The position numbers were made by a program, and so were the translations under genes. Shown piece by piece: positions 22,942 to 32,488 of a stretch of 37,721 nucleotides of DNA. Below the pieces are notes generated by a model. It ran no database searches, was not told the origin of the DNA, and saw only the letters and a list, made by a program, of their open reading frames with translations. Numbering within the stretch: the first letter of the stretch is position 1; each line of letters begins with the position of its first letter. This stretch comes from a virus: positions 1 through 37,721 of IMG/VR virus record IMGVR_UViG_3300023176_002495. The stretch is one strand, 5' to 3'.

Positions 22942-25900
22942 ATGCCGTTTTTACCACCAACCTCTTCGGGCGTTATTGTACAACCCGGCGATTTTGTAGA
23001 GATTAGATATCCAACTCCTTCAACTTGGGATACTGATATCACATTCCAAGTTCAGATTGGAGAAGGTATTGACGATGTTACCATCGGAACAAAAATCCCT
23101 GATGCACAACCAGACTTCTTTATTTTTAACGATCAACTAGGAAGAACAACACCTACATCTGGTGCATTTGGTAGTGTATTTGAGAAAAATACTGTTTATT
23201 ATTCTAATGCTATTCAAGTCTCTGGTATCGAACTAAGAGTACCTATTCGTATTAGTTCTTCTGGTTCTGGTCCTAGAGGAACTTATCCTAATCTTTCTCA
23301 AGCGGCATTCAGTGTTAATGATGGTCCATATATTACAGAGGCAAACTCATTTTTCCCTGTAACTATTACCGCTACTCTTGACTCTACATCTATTACAGTT
23401 ACTTCTGGAAACATCGGTGATTTTGCTGTTGGCATGTATATTGCCACGCCAAGAGCTACGGGAGAAATCTTAAGTATTGTTGGTAATGTCATTACTCTTA
23501 CAGAACCAGCATCTTCTTCTGGATCTTCTAGCGGAAATGGATATTTCACGGTTCAGGCTGGTAATACGGTTAGACTTAGAATCCAAACAGAAGACTGGTA
23601 TACCACAAATACAAACGTAACATTAACTATTTCTGATAACTATTGGGATGACGGCAGTCAGACTAATGGACAAATATCAGACACATGGAGTATTACTACC
23701 AGAGCACAACAACAAGTAGTTACCACATTATCGAATGGTACGTTCGTAGATTATATTGATCAAAGAGACTTTGATTTTGGCACCTACAAGACAGCGACAT
23801 TCCCCATCGTTGGTATTGATGACGATGCTATTGTTGAGGCAACATCAACCGGTGATATTGAAATCTCTACAGATGGAAATACTTGGGTACAGAACATTCA
23901 AAATCTTACCTTAGGAGATTCTATTGAAGCTAGAACTCTTATTGGTGTAGATTACACTACCCTTACACAAGGAACTTTAACTATTTTTGCTAACGCCGGT
24001 CAAACATTGCCTGGTGGATTTGAAAATAATACCCCTGGTACATTTGGTGCTGATCAAGGTAATGGAAACTTTGAAGTTACACAGGTTATTGGCACAACAA
24101 CAGATGATCAACAGATCTGGACAGAAGTAGATAGATATCCAGACCCTATTAGTTTGTCTCCGGTATTTACATATTCAGATAACTTTGTTCTTACACTTGC
24201 AGGCACTGGTGGTCAAGGATTTATTCTTAATGCTGTCTATAATACTAGCAACTTTACAACACCAGCTGCTACAGGATTAACAGTTAGAGCAACACAAGTC
24301 GGCGCTGGTGCCGGAGAACTTTTAGCAGTTGAGATCGTAGAAAGAGGATCTGGATATCAAGACTTAGATCAGATTCAAATCATTGGTGGTTCCGTTCCTG
24401 CTTTATATGATCTTCAACAATATAGAAAAGTAACAGTATCTACTACAAATGTAGTTCCTAATGCTGAACCTAATCGAGATTATTATGTTGATGTTCCTAT
24501 TTCTGGTCTAGGTGTTGAATATCTAGATGGAGCATATAATCTTTTAGAAGAACCTCTTGCTGGTGATGATGGTAATCCAGCATTACCTATTGACACTAGT
24601 GCTGTTAATGGACAAAATGTACAGATTCAAGCAGTTGTCCTTAGTGGAGCTATGGATCTTAGAAAAAATGATACAGGAACATGGTCAACTGGTGTTTTTG
24701 TAGAAAATGGTGATGTACTTAATGTAAGACTAAGATCCGGTACAAACTTTAATCAAACTGTAGTCAGTTCTTTTGAGTTTCAAGGTCCAGCATCTGCTGG
24801 ACCACTTGGTAATCCAACTCTAGGACCAGTATTTAATGTTCCGTCAGATATTACGGATACCCTTACATTAACTACAAGAGCTCCTAGGTATGTTCCTGAA
24901 AGATTCAAAGCTCCTTTACAGATTGTAGATACTCCTGGTCAACTTATTGTTGCTCAGATTCCTCTTGCTGGATTAGACGCTAATACTACTATTTCTGTCG
25001 TTAGTTCCACACCATTCTCGAATGCTGGTGTGTCATCTCAAGCAGCTGGACCATTTACTTCTTCTGCTTTATTAACTCCTGTTCTCCCCTTTGCTTATGT
25101 TGGTATTGAAGCAGGAGATCCCGGAGATATTGTTGAAGTTACGTACCAAATAGGTTTTGCTGGAGATACAGTTCAAGATAAGTTTGTGGTACTTACAGAA
25201 AAAGAAGATTACACTTATATTACTAGATTAGGAGGAACCGATACCACTGTATTTGCGGCACAGTGGGCAGATTTGATTGATGTTTATGTTTATGGTGCTG
25301 GTGGTGGAGATGGTGGACAAGATGCGCCAAATAGTTATGCTGGACAAGGTGCTCCTGGTAACTTTGTTACCGGTACATTAAATCTTCCTCCATCTGCCTG
25401 GCCAGATCCTATTAATAGAAGATTGAATGTTGTTGTTGGTGAACGTGGACTTGATGGTGCTGACTTTTCTAATAATGCCGCTGGTGGTGCTGGTGGTTTC
25501 GGATATGGATTAGGTGGTGCTGGTGGTGCTGGTGCTAACAATGAGTTCTCCGGTGGCGGTGGAGGAGGCGGTGGTGCTTCTGCCATTAACTTATTGGATG
25601 CTCTTGGAAATACTGTTGTTGATACACTAATCATCGCTGGAGGCGGTGGAGGTGGAGGTGGAGCAGGTGGTGATACTACTCCCCCTGAAGATGATCAGCA
25701 AGGAAATCGAGGTTTAGGTGGAGGTACTCTATCCGGCACTGATGTTGTTAATGTAGCAGGACTTGATGGCGAGACTAACACTGTCAAAGGTGGTGGCGGC
25801 GGTGGAGCCGGTGGCGGATTTGGAGCAGGAGGACTCACTAATACTCAAAAGTTTGATTCATTTGGTGGACTTATTGGAACTACAGATCTTGATGCTCAGG

Positions 25901-28854
25901 GTGGACAAGGCGGTGGATGGTATTATGACCCAGCATTATTAACTGTAGATAATAGTTTCTTGGGACAGAGTGAAGTTGGTAGTGCTCCTCAAACTGATGG
26001 ATTAGTTATTCTTGCTTGGCCACCACAGGATACAGTACCAGATCCTTTCTCCTTTACTCCTGCTGGTCCAGTTGATCCATTTACTACAGTAGAATCTGAA
26101 ATCGTTCAGATTACTGGTATTACTGGATTTGTCAACTTTAGTATTACTACAAATGGCAGTAGTGCTGAAATGAGATCAGCATCTGATCCAGTAACTTTAC
26201 TTTCTGAACCATGGGGTCCTGGCACCGTATTACAAAATAATGACTACTTACAAATCAGAATGACTACTGGAGCATTGTATAATATTTCATACAATGCTAT
26301 AGTTACTCCTGGTACTGGATCTAATGTTGTTTGGTTTGTATCTAACGGCGAAGCACCAGATACAACTCCTACTCCATTCATCTTTAGCGATGTAACAGGT
26401 GCTCCTATCAGCACACTTATTGAGTCTAATCAAGTTGATATTGGTGGTATCAACCAAACTGTAGATGTAACAGCAACTAACGGTGCTGAAGTTAGAGTAG
26501 GAACAGAAACTCCAGTAGGATCTGGTATCTATGTATACGGACCTTATCAACAATCTCCTCAACTTTCTCCGACTGTAACCGTTTCTAATGGGCAGCGATT
26601 ACAGGTTAGAATCTTGAGCTCTGCTGCTTATCTAAACACGGTATCTACCTCAGTTGTTGTTGGTAATAGTGGCAGTGTTATCTGGAATGTAACTACAGAA
26701 GCAGAACCAGATTTAAATCCTGATGTATTATCATTTGTTCCATTAGTTAATCAACCTCCTTTGACTGAGGTGTTTAGTAATATTCAGGACATTCAAAATA
26801 TCAGTCAACCTGTTGATTTAACAGTTACTAACGGTGCTTTGATTGAACTAAATGGAGTACAAACAGGATTGAGTACCATTCAAGTAGCTGAGTTTGATGT
26901 TATTAGACTTTATTATACTACTTCTGCTATTGCTGGTGAGACAGTAAACTTTGGTGTAACAGCAGGGCTCAATAATGAAGTATTTTGGTCAGTATCTAAC
27001 GCTGGTAGTTTCGGAACAACACCGGATCCATTTACTTTCGGATCCGTTACCACTCCTCTTGCCGGAGATCCTACCGAAAGTGTATTGACTGTAACTATCA
27101 GTGGCATCACGGATCCAAATGGTGTTTCTATCTATACTGATGAAAATAGTGGTATTCAACTAGAGATTATTCCACCAGCCGGATCTTTCACTGGCAACTA
27201 CCAATCTTATGCTGGATTAGCAAGTGATTTCTTCCCTGCTTTTGATGGGTATCAGATTAGAGCACGATTAACTTCTCCTCTGTTCCCTGGATTCTCTAGA
27301 GTAGGAACGGTGTATATTGGTGATGGTGTTGGAACATTCACTGTATTTACAGCGCCACCAGTACAAGAACCAATCCTAGGTCAGTGGTATAGTTCTTTGA
27401 ATGTTATTATTCGTAGTGGAGTAGATCCTAACGTTAGTTACGCTAAGTATCCAACTAAGTTTGACGGTCTACCTGTTGGTAGCATTATGCCTGTATTCAA
27501 AGAGAATGTTAACCAAGATAGCAGTGGTTTTGGAGATTTAGATGATGGCACAGTTGGTCCTCCATCTAGATTCCCTGGTTTCATTTATTGCTATGGTCAG
27601 TTATTAGATCCAGTTGATTATCCTGTTTTGTTTAGTGTCATTGGATATACATACGGACAAGATATCTTCAATAGATTTAGAGTACCTGATATGAGAAATA
27701 AGAAGGTGGTTGGTACTGGTCCTATTGATGGAACCCGTGCTTCGTCTCCTATCTTGGCACCAGATTTTGGTCCTACTAAGTCAACTACCGGTAGATCTGC
27801 TTTTAATCCCGGATCTCATGGTGGTATTTGGTTCATTGACACCATTAACTCTCCGTCTGATCAGGTTATTCCTCAGGTTGAAGACGCTGCTGGTGATAGT
27901 CCAGATGTTGATTCACAGTTCTTTGACATTGCAAGTATCAGAACTAGTGGATATACTGATGTAACTTCTGTTGTTGAGTTTATTACTACAGGTTCTTCTC
28001 GTGGTGATATTAGTTTGAAGGAAACAAGATTGTTTGAAGTTCCTTTCCACGTTCATGAACTGATGACAGGTGTTGCTGATGTTCCTACCAAAGGAAGAGT
28101 ATACTGGAATGGTAATGGTGGATATGAGAATGATTTACCAACAACCAGTTTCATTGGAGATTCTCAACCTCAAAACCCTGAATACGCCACGTTCCTTAAC
28201 TTGTGGGGATTTGCTATCACTGATGGTATAACCCTTCAAGAAGATGATGCCGTTGATACATCTACTGGCGATGGGGTGTGGACGAGAGAAGTCGAAGCAT
28301 GGTCTCCATCATTCTGTGCTGGTATTGTGCTGGTTCAGGGTGCTGGTTATGATGGAGACCATATTACTCAAGAGTGGAATAGCATTGATTACAGACAAAT
28401 CGGGTTGGAACCCGGCGGTGCCAACTATAACGAAATCAATAGTTTTATTGATGTTGATAATACTCCATTCCCCGGTGTAAGTTCTGGCGGTTCTACATTT
28501 AAATGGATTGCCGCCATTGATATTCCAAGCAGAATCGTTAGTATCGATCAGTTTAGACCAGCAGAGAGAGCATCTCACAATCATTATCTAACAAGAGAGA
28601 GTGTAACAGGAATTATTGATAAGTTTAGTTATGGTAATAACTCCGGTCCTGGTGTTGTGTATGACACCACACCATCCACGGAATCTATTGAAATCTTATT
28701 TGATGCTTTGGACATTGGTTTGGAAGTTTTACCTGGAACGTTTACATTAGATCAAAACAAACAGATTATTCCTACTCCATCTCTCCAACCACAGCAACAG
28801 GTTGGATTGATCACTCCATATGTTTGGGCGAAATGGATGATCAAAGCGTACTAA
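22942..28854 (+). CDS. large fibre protein with Gly-rich, beta-repeat and collar domains, 1970 aa
   Basis: Residues about 1-760 are beta-rich and include a KNTVYYSNAIQVSGIEL motif like the NTxYY domains of the adhesins. A Gly-rich block (about 775-1010, runs of 7-8 Gly) also resembles the adhesins. Four repeats of about 95-120 residues follow (about 1029-1471), each starting near DP-(F/L)-(S/T/I)F and closing in V(I/V)W(N/F/S)V(S/T)-like strands. A tail collar domain (about 1503-1600: GSIMPVF, GFIYCYGQLLDPVDYPVLF, FRVPDMRNKKVVG) follows, and the end has HVHE and HNHY pairs typical of gp12-like metal-bound heads. So it combines an adhesin-like body with a short-tail-fibre-like tip. A late promoter motif precedes it and the chaperone-like gene follows it. 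Confidence 0.83.
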   Translation: MPFLPPTSSGVIVQPGDFVEIRYPTPSTWDTDITFQVQIGEGIDDVTIGTKIPDAQPDFFIFNDQLGRTTPTSGAFGSVFEKNTVYYSNAIQVSGIELRVPIRISSSGSGPRGTYPNLSQAAFSVNDGPYITEANSFFPVTITATLDSTSITVTSGNIGDFAVGMYIATPRATGEILSIVGNVITLTEPASSSGSSSGNGYFTVQAGNTVRLRIQTEDWYTTNTNVTLTISDNYWDDGSQTNGQISDTWSITTRAQQQVVTTLSNGTFVDYIDQRDFDFGTYKTATFPIVGIDDDAIVEATSTGDIEISTDGNTWVQNIQNLTLGDSIEARTLIGVDYTTLTQGTLTIFANAGQTLPGGFENNTPGTFGADQGNGNFEVTQVIGTTTDDQQIWTEVDRYPDPISLSPVFTYSDNFVLTLAGTGGQGFILNAVYNTSNFTTPAATGLTVRATQVGAGAGELLAVEIVERGSGYQDLDQIQIIGGSVPALYDLQQYRKVTVSTTNVVPNAEPNRDYYVDVPISGLGVEYLDGAYNLLEEPLAGDDGNPALPIDTSAVNGQNVQIQAVVLSGAMDLRKNDTGTWSTGVFVENGDVLNVRLRSGTNFNQTVVSSFEFQGPASAGPLGNPTLGPVFNVPSDITDTLTLTTRAPRYVPERFKAPLQIVDTPGQLIVAQIPLAGLDANTTISVVSSTPFSNAGVSSQAAGPFTSSALLTPVLPFAYVGIEAGDPGDIVEVTYQIGFAGDTVQDKFVVLTEKEDYTYITRLGGTDTTVFAAQWADLIDVYVYGAGGGDGGQDAPNSYAGQGAPGNFVTGTLNLPPSAWPDPINRRLNVVVGERGLDGADFSNNAAGGAGGFGYGLGGAGGAGANNEFSGGGGGGGGASAINLLDALGNTVVDTLIIAGGGGGGGGAGGDTTPPEDDQQGNRGLGGGTLSGTDVVNVAGLDGETNTVKGGGGGGAGGGFGAGGLTNTQKFDSFGGLIGTTDLDAQGGQGGGWYYDPALLTVDNSFLGQSEVGSAPQTDGLVILAWPPQDTVPDPFSFTPAGPVDPFTTVESEIVQITGITGFVNFSITTNGSSAEMRSASDPVTLLSEPWGPGTVLQNNDYLQIRMTTGALYNISYNAIVTPGTGSNVVWFVSNGEAPDTTPTPFIFSDVTGAPISTLIESNQVDIGGINQTVDVTATNGAEVRVGTETPVGSGIYVYGPYQQSPQLSPTVTVSNGQRLQVRILSSAAYLNTVSTSVVVGNSGSVIWNVTTEAEPDLNPDVLSFVPLVNQPPLTEVFSNIQDIQNISQPVDLTVTNGALIELNGVQTGLSTIQVAEFDVIRLYYTTSAIAGETVNFGVTAGLNNEVFWSVSNAGSFGTTPDPFTFGSVTTPLAGDPTESVLTVTISGITDPNGVSIYTDENSGIQLEIIPPAGSFTGNYQSYAGLASDFFPAFDGYQIRARLTSPLFPGFSRVGTVYIGDGVGTFTVFTAPPVQEPILGQWYSSLNVIIRSGVDPNVSYAKYPTKFDGLPVGSIMPVFKENVNQDSSGFGDLDDGTVGPPSRFPGFIYCYGQLLDPVDYPVLFSVIGYTYGQDIFNRFRVPDMRNKKVVGTGPIDGTRASSPILAPDFGPTKSTTGRSAFNPGSHGGIWFIDTINSPSDQVIPQVEDAAGDSPDVDSQFFDIASIRTSGYTDVTSVVEFITTGSSRGDISLKETRLFEVPFHVHELMTGVADVPTKGRVYWNGNGGYENDLPTTSFIGDSQPQNPEYATFLNLWGFAITDGITLQEDDAVDTSTGDGVWTREVEAWSPSFCAGIVLVQGAGYDGDHITQEWNSIDYRQIGLEPGGANYNEINSFIDVDNTPFPGVSSGGSTFKWIAAIDIPSRIVSIDQFRPAERASHNHYLTRESVTGIIDKFSYGNNSGPGVVYDTTPSTESIEILFDALDIGLEVLPGTFTLDQNKQIIPTPSLQPQQQVGLITPYVWAKWMIKAY

Positions 28855-28862
28855 AATAAATA
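28855..28862 (+). promoter_or_regulatory. late-promoter-like AATAAATA
   Basis: Directly after the fibre stop codon and 14 bases before the ATG at 28877. It is one base from TATAAATA. It could start transcription of the chaperone-like gene, though the region is AT-rich and chance matches are likely. Confidence 0.4.
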
Positions 28863-28876
28863 ATAACAAAAAGACA

Positions 28877-29824
28877 ATGACATTTAATCCTGACGATTTT
28901 GTTTTTAAATCTCTTCGAGTACCAGAGGATAATCCAACGGTATTAGAATATGATGCTACTCAAAAGTTTATTCTTATTCGACACAAGAATGAAGGAACTC
29001 AAGAACTAGATTATCAAGCTTGTCAACTATCAACAGAGCTTAATGATCATCTATTAAATAATATCCCTGACGAATATTCTAATAGAAATGATCGTATTCT
29101 TTTGTTCTACATTAGAAAAGACGGCACATATAGATTAGAAAAAGAGAAACTGAAGTATAACTTTCAAACCAAAGAGAGTTCTTGGGTTAGGTATGAGTAT
29201 AAAGAACTTACTTTAGAGCAAGCAAAAGAGTTATTTGAGGCTATCAAAGCGACAGCATGGGCTCAAGATGTTACTACTGCTGTCAAGATTAGAAATGAAA
29301 GTCTGGAACTTGCTAAAAAAAGACCTTATCTAGATAAAATGCACCTAGATAGACTTCAACTACAACAAAAAACTCTCCGTAATACAGACTGGAGAATCCT
29401 GGATGATGCTCCCCAGGAATATGAAGGTGAGATTGATAACTGGCGTTTGTTTAGAAGAAAACTAAGAGAGATTGTCAAGTCTCCTGATATGTTTGAGGAT
29501 GAACTTGATTACCTACTTTATAATGCTGATTTTAGATGGCCGATGAGCCCATATCAATGGCATATTAACTATCCAGATTCCCCAGCGTCTGAATATTTAC
29601 AAGATGATGCTCATTGGTCCGTGTCTCTAGATAGTCATATTGGCAACGAGAAACTAAATGATATTCAAAGAGATATCAATAATGTTTTGAAAGCTGCTAT
29701 TGAAAATGAACTACCAGAAGGATTTGGTGGTACACCAGAAAATGAACTCTTAATCAGACTTGCCAAGAAATATAAGTTATTGGCAGATATCCCAGAAATA
29801 AACACAATCATTTCCGAATCATGA
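28877..29824 (+). CDS. tail fibre assembly chaperone-like protein
   Basis: A 315-residue protein. Residues about 168-225 (LRNTDWRILDDAPQEY ... NWRLFRRKLREIV ... DFRWP) match the layout of phage tail assembly chaperone proteins: a 'TDW-x-L-D' turn, a 'W--(F/Y)R--LR-I' helix and a terminal WP. The N-terminal 130 residues are beta-rich and end in a helical stretch. Chaperones of this type help fold or trimerise tail fibres, and the place right after the large collar-tipped fibre fits. The last 4 bases overlap the next gene (ATGA). The homology is read from a short motif, so the call is moderate. Confidence 0.65.
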   Translation: MTFNPDDFVFKSLRVPEDNPTVLEYDATQKFILIRHKNEGTQELDYQACQLSTELNDHLLNNIPDEYSNRNDRILLFYIRKDGTYRLEKEKLKYNFQTKESSWVRYEYKELTLEQAKELFEAIKATAWAQDVTTAVKIRNESLELAKKRPYLDKMHLDRLQLQQKTLRNTDWRILDDAPQEYEGEIDNWRLFRRKLREIVKSPDMFEDELDYLLYNADFRWPMSPYQWHINYPDSPASEYLQDDAHWSVSLDSHIGNEKLNDIQRDINNVLKAAIENELPEGFGGTPENELLIRLAKKYKLLADIPEINTIISES

Positions 29825-30195
29825 ACATCGTAACAAATACATTCTTACAATATATTGAAGCATCTACAACAGCGATGGATTCGTGTGTTATGGTGCTCAG
29901 AACAGTGGGTCCAGATGCTTGTACTGATGCTGATAAGATCAATGAGATCTATTCGGCATATAAAAACAACATGGATGAGGAAAATACAGAAGTATTTCCT
30001 ACATTCTTGGCAAATGAGTGGACATTCTTGACATTTGATACAGAACAAGAAGCAGTAGAGTTTGCTGATGATAATCTTCCTAGATCTACAGATGTAGACC
30101 CGGATTACTTTGTCCAGTGTTGGATTTTTACTAGTGGTGGACTATCATGGGCAAATGATAACCTCACTAAACTATCACATAGAGTAGCCGGTTAG
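29821..30195 (+). CDS. hypothetical protein, 124 aa
   Basis: A 124-residue acidic protein with three Cys and several Trp; no membrane segment. I do not recognise a family. Its ATG overlaps the stop of the chaperone-like gene, so it is translated with it and is the last gene of the structural block. Three bases after its stop a 9-base AACTGTCAC motif and the helicase promoter begin. Confidence 0.7.
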   Translation: MNIVTNTFLQYIEASTTAMDSCVMVLRTVGPDACTDADKINEIYSAYKNNMDEENTEVFPTFLANEWTFLTFDTEQEAVEFADDNLPRSTDVDPDYFVQCWIFTSGGLSWANDNLTKLSHRVAG

Positions 30196-30208
30196 GGAAC
30201 TGTCACAT

Positions 30209-30241
30209 GGGATAGACTGGTCCCCTGATCTGATGTATACT
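30209..30241 (+). promoter_or_regulatory. sigma70-like promoter before helicase
   Basis: TAGACT (30213-30218), 17 bases, TATACT (30236-30241), 25 bases before the helicase start. The -35 box lies in the loop of a small inverted repeat GGGA/TCCC (30209-30212, 30221-30224). This would let the helicase block be read early and independently of the late structural genes. Confidence 0.6.
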
Positions 30242-30266
30242 ATATTCATCAGCACAGGAGACACAC

Positions 30267-31517
30267 TTGACCATCACCCTTCGCCCCCATCAACAGGCAG
30301 CACTTGACGCTCTCGCCGCCTGCTCCCACGGTCAGGTTATCGTACCTACCGGTGGTGGCAAGACTCTGGTGATGATCAAGGATGTTGAGCGCCGTCTGAC
30401 TGCTGCTGAGACCCCTCAGACCATCGTTGTGGTTGCTCCCCGTATCCTGCTGGCAAACCAACTGTGTGATGAGTTCTGGTCTGCTCTCAACGGCACTGTC
30501 AATGCTGCTGTGATGCATGTTCACAGTGGTGAGACTTCTTTCAACAGCAGCACCAAAGTTGATGCTATTAAGTGTCACGATGCTGTATGTAAGACTGTTG
30601 GCACTCACCAACTGATCTTCACCACTTACAACTCTCTCCGTCGTATTGTTGAAGCAGAGATCAGCATCGACGCTATCTATTACGATGAGGCACACAATGC
30701 TGTCCAACGTAACTTCTTCGAGTCTGTGCTTGAAGTTGATGCTAAGTCCTACTATTTCTTCACTGCCACTCCTAAGCACACTCGTTCTCCTCATGGTCGT
30801 GGCATGAACAATCGTATGGTGTTCGGTAACGTTATCTGTAATGTTGCTGCTCCTGATCTGGTTGCTGGTGGTTATATTCTTCCTCCTGAGGTTCACTCCT
30901 ATGAGGTTGACTTCGAACGTGTCAAGGGCACTTTCTCCTACGAATCTGACTATGACACTATCACCAACCTGATTGAGGATATTGATGCTCCTGGTAACAA
31001 AATCCTGGTAGCATCTCCTACCAGCAAGATTATGTTCATGCTGCTGACTCGTACCAAAGTCAAACAGTTCTTCCAAGAGAAAGGTTATGACGTGCTTCAC
31101 ATCACCAGCAAGTATGGTGCTTATGTGAATGACACTAAGGTCAATCGTGAGCAGTTCTTTGACACGTTCAATGCTTGGGGTAAGGATCCTGACCGTAAGT
31201 TTGTCATCTTCCACTACAGCATCCTGTCCGAAGGTATCAATGTCCACGGTCTCACTCACACTGTCTTCCTCCGCCAACTGGACGTGATCCAGATGGCACA
31301 GACTGTAGGACGTGTGATCCGTCTCCACAAGGATGACGCAGACGCCCTGGCATGTGGTACAATCAAACCCGGTGAGTTCCACCTCTACCGGAAACCTTCT
31401 GGCAAGGTCATCGTGCCTGTGTTCAAGAACTATGGTGCTCCTACCATCAAGCGACTCCAGAATCTCGTCAACACTATCTTCGTCAAAGGTCTCCCCGCCG
31501 TTTCTGTCACTGTCTAA
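30267..31517 (+). CDS. superfamily 2 DNA/RNA helicase
   Basis: A 416-residue SF2 helicase. LRPHQ (Q-motif-like, residues 5-9), Walker A PTGGGKT (27-33), APR motif Ia (58-60), DEAH (140-143), TATPKH motif III (166-171) and QTVGRVIRLHKD motif VI (345-356) are all present, so ATPase function looks intact. The layout is like UvsW/restriction-type helicases of phages. The start is TTG at 30267; a GGAG ribosome binding site (30257-30260) 6 bases upstream and the Q-motif at the very N-terminus support it. The gene is richer in C/G-ending codons (GCC, CTC, CCC, ATC) than the fibre genes, hinting at different origin. The HNH gene starts in its stop (TAATG). Confidence 0.85.
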   Translation: MTITLRPHQQAALDALAACSHGQVIVPTGGGKTLVMIKDVERRLTAAETPQTIVVVAPRILLANQLCDEFWSALNGTVNAAVMHVHSGETSFNSSTKVDAIKCHDAVCKTVGTHQLIFTTYNSLRRIVEAEISIDAIYYDEAHNAVQRNFFESVLEVDAKSYYFFTATPKHTRSPHGRGMNNRMVFGNVICNVAAPDLVAGGYILPPEVHSYEVDFERVKGTFSYESDYDTITNLIEDIDAPGNKILVASPTSKIMFMLLTRTKVKQFFQEKGYDVLHITSKYGAYVNDTKVNREQFFDTFNAWGKDPDRKFVIFHYSILSEGINVHGLTHTVFLRQLDVIQMAQTVGRVIRLHKDDADALACGTIKPGEFHLYRKPSGKVIVPVFKNYGAPTIKRLQNLVNTIFVKGLPAVSVTV

Positions 31518-32488
31518 TGGTAAATCAAACACGTATCATCGGTAATCAGATCCTTGACTGGGAACAGTGTCAGGGTCTGATTAACAACAAGCACAACCTA
31601 CTCATGGGTCGTCAATCTGTTCGTGATGCTATTGTAGTTGCTGAAACTACATGGGAAGAGGCAACAGACTATTATCATGCTCTGTCTACTCCTGATCGTG
31701 CCATGGTTCGTAAGTCTGGACAACAAGCTCAGACTGGTTGGTGGGATCCTGAGACACAATCTCTCACTAGAAATCCCACACATGCCCGTGGTATTTTAAT
31801 CTGTCAGATGTATCTGAACCAAGGTGGAAAGTGTGCCTACACTCACACTGGTCCATACAACATTCTAGACTTCCAAGTGGAGCACATTGAACCAGGAGCA
31901 GGTGATCATCCTGACAACTGGTTCCTAGTTGTGTACAACGTCAATGAGAATCGTAAGCAGTCTCGTATGTCGGATTTTATCAGACGTTGGGAGATTCGTG
32001 CTGCTAACGGTGAGGAAGAGTTTAGGAAGTGGTATGCTGACATGAAAGCAGCAGCAAAGAAGGGTCACCGTGCTAGGGTGAGCATTCTATCAATGAATGA
32101 AGATGAACTGAGAGATTATCTCTTTGAGTGTCCTGCTAAGTATGAAAAATACATGTGGAGGAACATTGGCATGTCATCCCTTATGCCTAAGCGAATGTCT
32201 CCAGATGGTGTACCTCGTAATGGTGGTACTCAAGGAAACTATAAACCAGTTTTGAATACTATTCTCCGTGAGTATCTGCTTGGTGATAAAGAACTGGCAC
32301 GTCAGATCTTTCGTACCATACGTGTTGCTGCTGCTAAGTATGCCAAAGGTGAGATCAATAACACTGACTATGTTGAGATCATGTGTGACTCTGTAGAGTT
32401 GTCAAATCACCCATCTCCGAAGTATAATAGAGAAAAGCTCACTAAACTTGTCCTTTCGAAGACTCATTCATGGCCAAACGTAAAGTAA
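31517..32488 (+). CDS. HNH-family nuclease
   Basis: A 323-residue protein with an HNH-type core at about residues 100-150: GGKCAYTH, then VEHIEP (His123 as likely catalytic base), then DNW-LV and a following N--N-RK. Only one CxxH-like pair is seen, so structural zinc binding is uncertain. The remaining N-terminal helical part and the C-terminal 170 residues (many basic residues) probably bind DNA. It is co-translated with the helicase (1-base overlap) and its last 19 bases overlap the methyltransferase gene. It could be a homing-type nuclease or part of a restriction-like set with its neighbours. Confidence 0.75.
   Translation: MVNQTRIIGNQILDWEQCQGLINNKHNLLMGRQSVRDAIVVAETTWEEATDYYHALSTPDRAMVRKSGQQAQTGWWDPETQSLTRNPTHARGILICQMYLNQGGKCAYTHTGPYNILDFQVEHIEPGAGDHPDNWFLVVYNVNENRKQSRMSDFIRRWEIRAANGEEEFRKWYADMKAAAKKGHRARVSILSMNEDELRDYLFECPAKYEKYMWRNIGMSSLMPKRMSPDGVPRNGGTQGNYKPVLNTILREYLLGDKELARQIFRTIRVAAAKYAKGEINNTDYVEIMCDSVELSNHPSPKYNREKLTKLVLSKTHSWPNVK

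Noticed and set aside
30249-31532. A 427-codon open frame on the - strand opposite the helicase
   Set aside because: The + strand frame has complete helicase motifs and a ribosome binding site. The antisense frame is a by-product of its C/G-rich third positions and shows no recognisable domain.
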